From positions 1,569,501 through 1,633,500 of the forward strand of contig NZ_CP128494.1 in assembly GCF_030369615.1 (NCBI RefSeq): 64,000 nucleotides of DNA, read 5' to 3'. This document shows positions 62,773 to 64,000 of this stretch, piece after piece. This DNA comes from Geobacillus stearothermophilus ATCC 12980. Lineage in GTDB: Bacteria > Bacillota > Bacilli > Bacillales > Anoxybacillaceae. A program made the position numbers and the translations under genes. The stretch's first letter is position 1. Each line of letters starts with the position of its first letter. Below the pieces are notes generated by a model. That model did not search any database. It was not told the DNA's origin and saw only the letters and a program-made list of their open reading frames with translations.

Positions 62773-62884
62773 TGTCAACCCATCCTGTTATTCCAACATG
62801 AGGCGCGTCCTACATCGGAATGTTTCGCTCTCGTCCGGACAGCGTCCACATGTAAAGTTCCCTAAGTTGCAAGGCGGTGGGAAT

Positions 62885-62890
62885 TATAAT
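62885..62890 (+). promoter_or_regulatory. -10 element of the aminopeptidase gene
   Basis: TATAAT at 62885-62890, 36 bp before the start codon. The -35 is not clear. Nothing else is recognised in 62779-62884. Confidence 0.55.
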
Positions 62891-62926
62891 AAAGTGGAGA
62901 TGAATCCAAAAAAAGGAGTGAACAAG

Positions 62927-64000
62927 ATGAACCGTTGGGAGAAGGAATTGGACAAATACGCCGAACTGGCGGTGAAAGTCGGGGTGAACATTCAGCCCGG
63001 GCAGACGCTGTTCGTCAACGCCCCGCTCGAAGCGGCGCCGCTCGTCCGCAAAATCGCCAAAACCGCGTACGAAACCGGGGCGAAACACGTGTATGTCGAG
63101 TGGAACGACGAGGCGCTTACATACATTAAATTTCACCACGCCCCAGAAGAAGCGTTTTCCGAATATCCGATGTGGCGGGCAAGAGCGATGGAAGAACTCG
63201 CCGAACAAGGCGCTGCCTTTTTATCCATTCACGCCCCGAATCCGGACTTGTTAAAAGACGTCGATCCAAAGCGGATCGCGACCGCCAATAAAACAGCAGC
63301 GCAAGCGCTCGCCAACTACCGGAGCGCCATTATGGCCGACCGGAACTGCTGGTCGCTCATTTCCGTCCCCACACCGGCGTGGGCGCAAAAAGTATTTGGC
63401 GATCTGCGCGATGAAGAAGCCATCGACAAATTATGGGAAGCGATTTTCCGCATCACCCGCATCGACCAAGACGATCCGATCGCTGCCTGGCGCGAACATA
63501 ACGACCGGCTCGCCCGCATCGTCGATTACTTAAACAACAAGCAATACAAACAGCTCGTTTACGAAGCGCCAGGCACCAATCTCACAGTCGAGCTCGTCGA
63601 CGGGCACGTCTGGCACGGCGGCGCGGCGACGAGTCAAAGCGGCGTGCGCTTCAATCCCAACATCCCGACCGAAGAAGTGTTTACCATGCCGCATAAAGAC
63701 GGCGTCAACGGCACAGTGCGCAACACGAAGCCGCTCAATTACAACGGCAACGTGATCGATGGTTTTACGCTCACGTTCAAAGACGGGCAAGTCGTCGACT
63801 TCAGCGCCGAACAAGGATATGAGACGCTTAAGCACTTGCTTGACACCGATGACGGCGCGCGCCGCCTCGGGGAAGTCGCCCTCGTGCCGCACCAATCGCC
63901 GGTGTCGCTGTCCAATCTCATTTTTTACAACACGCTGTTTGATGAAAACGCCGCTTGCCATTTGGCGCTCGGCAAGGCGTATCCGACCAATATCGAAAAC
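62927..64000 (+). CDS. M29-family aminopeptidase (AmpS/AP-T type), 3'-truncated by the window edge
   Basis: 358 codons are visible from ATG 62927 (AAAAAGGAGTGAACAAG upstream); the family length is about 410. VNIQPGQTLFVNAPLEAAPL at the N-terminus, then VYVEWNDEALTYIKFHHAPE, VFTMPHKDGVNGTVRNTKPL with metal-site residues, and LSNLIFYNTLFDENAACHLA. These match thermophilic aminopeptidase T/AmpS enzymes: cytosolic, dimeric, two-metal peptidases that release N-terminal residues. The last metal ligands lie beyond the window. Monocistronic as far as can be seen. Confidence 0.92.
   Translation, partial: MNRWEKELDKYAELAVKVGVNIQPGQTLFVNAPLEAAPLVRKIAKTAYETGAKHVYVEWNDEALTYIKFHHAPEEAFSEYPMWRARAMEELAEQGAAFLSIHAPNPDLLKDVDPKRIATANKTAAQALANYRSAIMADRNCWSLISVPTPAWAQKVFGDLRDEEAIDKLWEAIFRITRIDQDDPIAAWREHNDRLARIVDYLNNKQYKQLVYEAPGTNLTVELVDGHVWHGGAATSQSGVRFNPNIPTEEVFTMPHKDGVNGTVRNTKPLNYNGNVIDGFTLTFKDGQVVDFSAEQGYETLKHLLDTDDGARRLGEVALVPHQSPVSLSNLIFYNTLFDENAACHLALGKAYPTNIEN

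Overview
The window reads as chromosome of a thermophilic, spore-forming Bacillaceae, most likely Geobacillus or a close relative. Evidence: strong AGGAGG-type ribosome sites, an H-type small acid-soluble spore protein gene behind a sigma-G-like promoter, the C-terminal domain of a BclB-like exosporium protein, a fragment of the thermophile-associated branched-polyamine synthase BpsA, and IS982, IS4, IS701-like and IS200/IS605 elements. The backbone is moderately GC-rich. Two visibly AT-rich islands (about 13.8-15.8 kb and 29.8-33.5 kb) are bordered by mobile DNA.

Layout. 1-1130 is proA, cut by the window edge. 1222-5617 is a decayed glycan operon on the minus strand: a frameshifted membrane-anchored glycosidase-like gene, remnants of GT39 and GT2 glycosyltransferases, and an intact GtrA-like gene. 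5828-9915 holds aroK, a frameshifted lacI-type gene, a CaiB/BaiF gene with an internal deletion, aroD and an iclR-type gene. 10303-13405 is a three-gene transposon (zinc-ribbon protein, DDE transposase, AAA ATPase) whose ends carry several copies of a repeat of about 19 bp. It is followed by an IS630 fragment, a split secreted beta-propeller-like gene and a complete IS982. 17.0-21.0 kb carries a permease fragment, a HAD phosphatase, a small EamA transporter and a fatty-acid desaturase. 21.2-26.5 kb is a persulfide/sulfur-transfer cluster (TauE, persulfide-dioxygenase-like MBL protein with rhodanese, four rhodanese-type proteins, two TusA domains, a DsrE-like protein) under a CstR repressor, with several matching operators. 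27.4-29.8 kb is nested insertion sequences. 29.9-33.4 kb is a MacB/FtsX-type ABC exporter operon with a small membrane protein. 33.5-39.1 kb mixes IS fragments, two acetyltransferases, bpsA and bclB fragments and a TnpB element. 39.3-44.9 kb has trpB, a DUF1445 fragment, a candidate defence pair (PLD-helicase with an NTP pyrophosphohydrolase) and two small genes. 45.0-54.4 kb is a LacI-controlled sugar or polyol locus: four enzyme genes look intact, but the ABC importer is broken in two genes. 54.4-62.9 kb has glsA, two Uma2 genes, tRNA-Pro, a bioF pseudogene, sspH, sdpR/sdpI, DoxX, and remnants of an acyl-CoA ligase, a GGDEF protein and a PutP symporter. The window ends in an M29 aminopeptidase gene.

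Two themes stand out. First, decay is heavy and varied: homopolymer-length frameshifts, short tandem duplications of 14, 15 and 35 bp, internal deletions that leave both gene ends, and nonsense codons. The homopolymer cases could also be sequencing errors. Second, regulatory DNA often outlives the gene: a BirA-like operator in front of a broken bioF, a LacI operator pair beside a broken importer, and a promoter with a start codon cut after nine codons by the transposon. No CRISPR array and no rRNA were seen.
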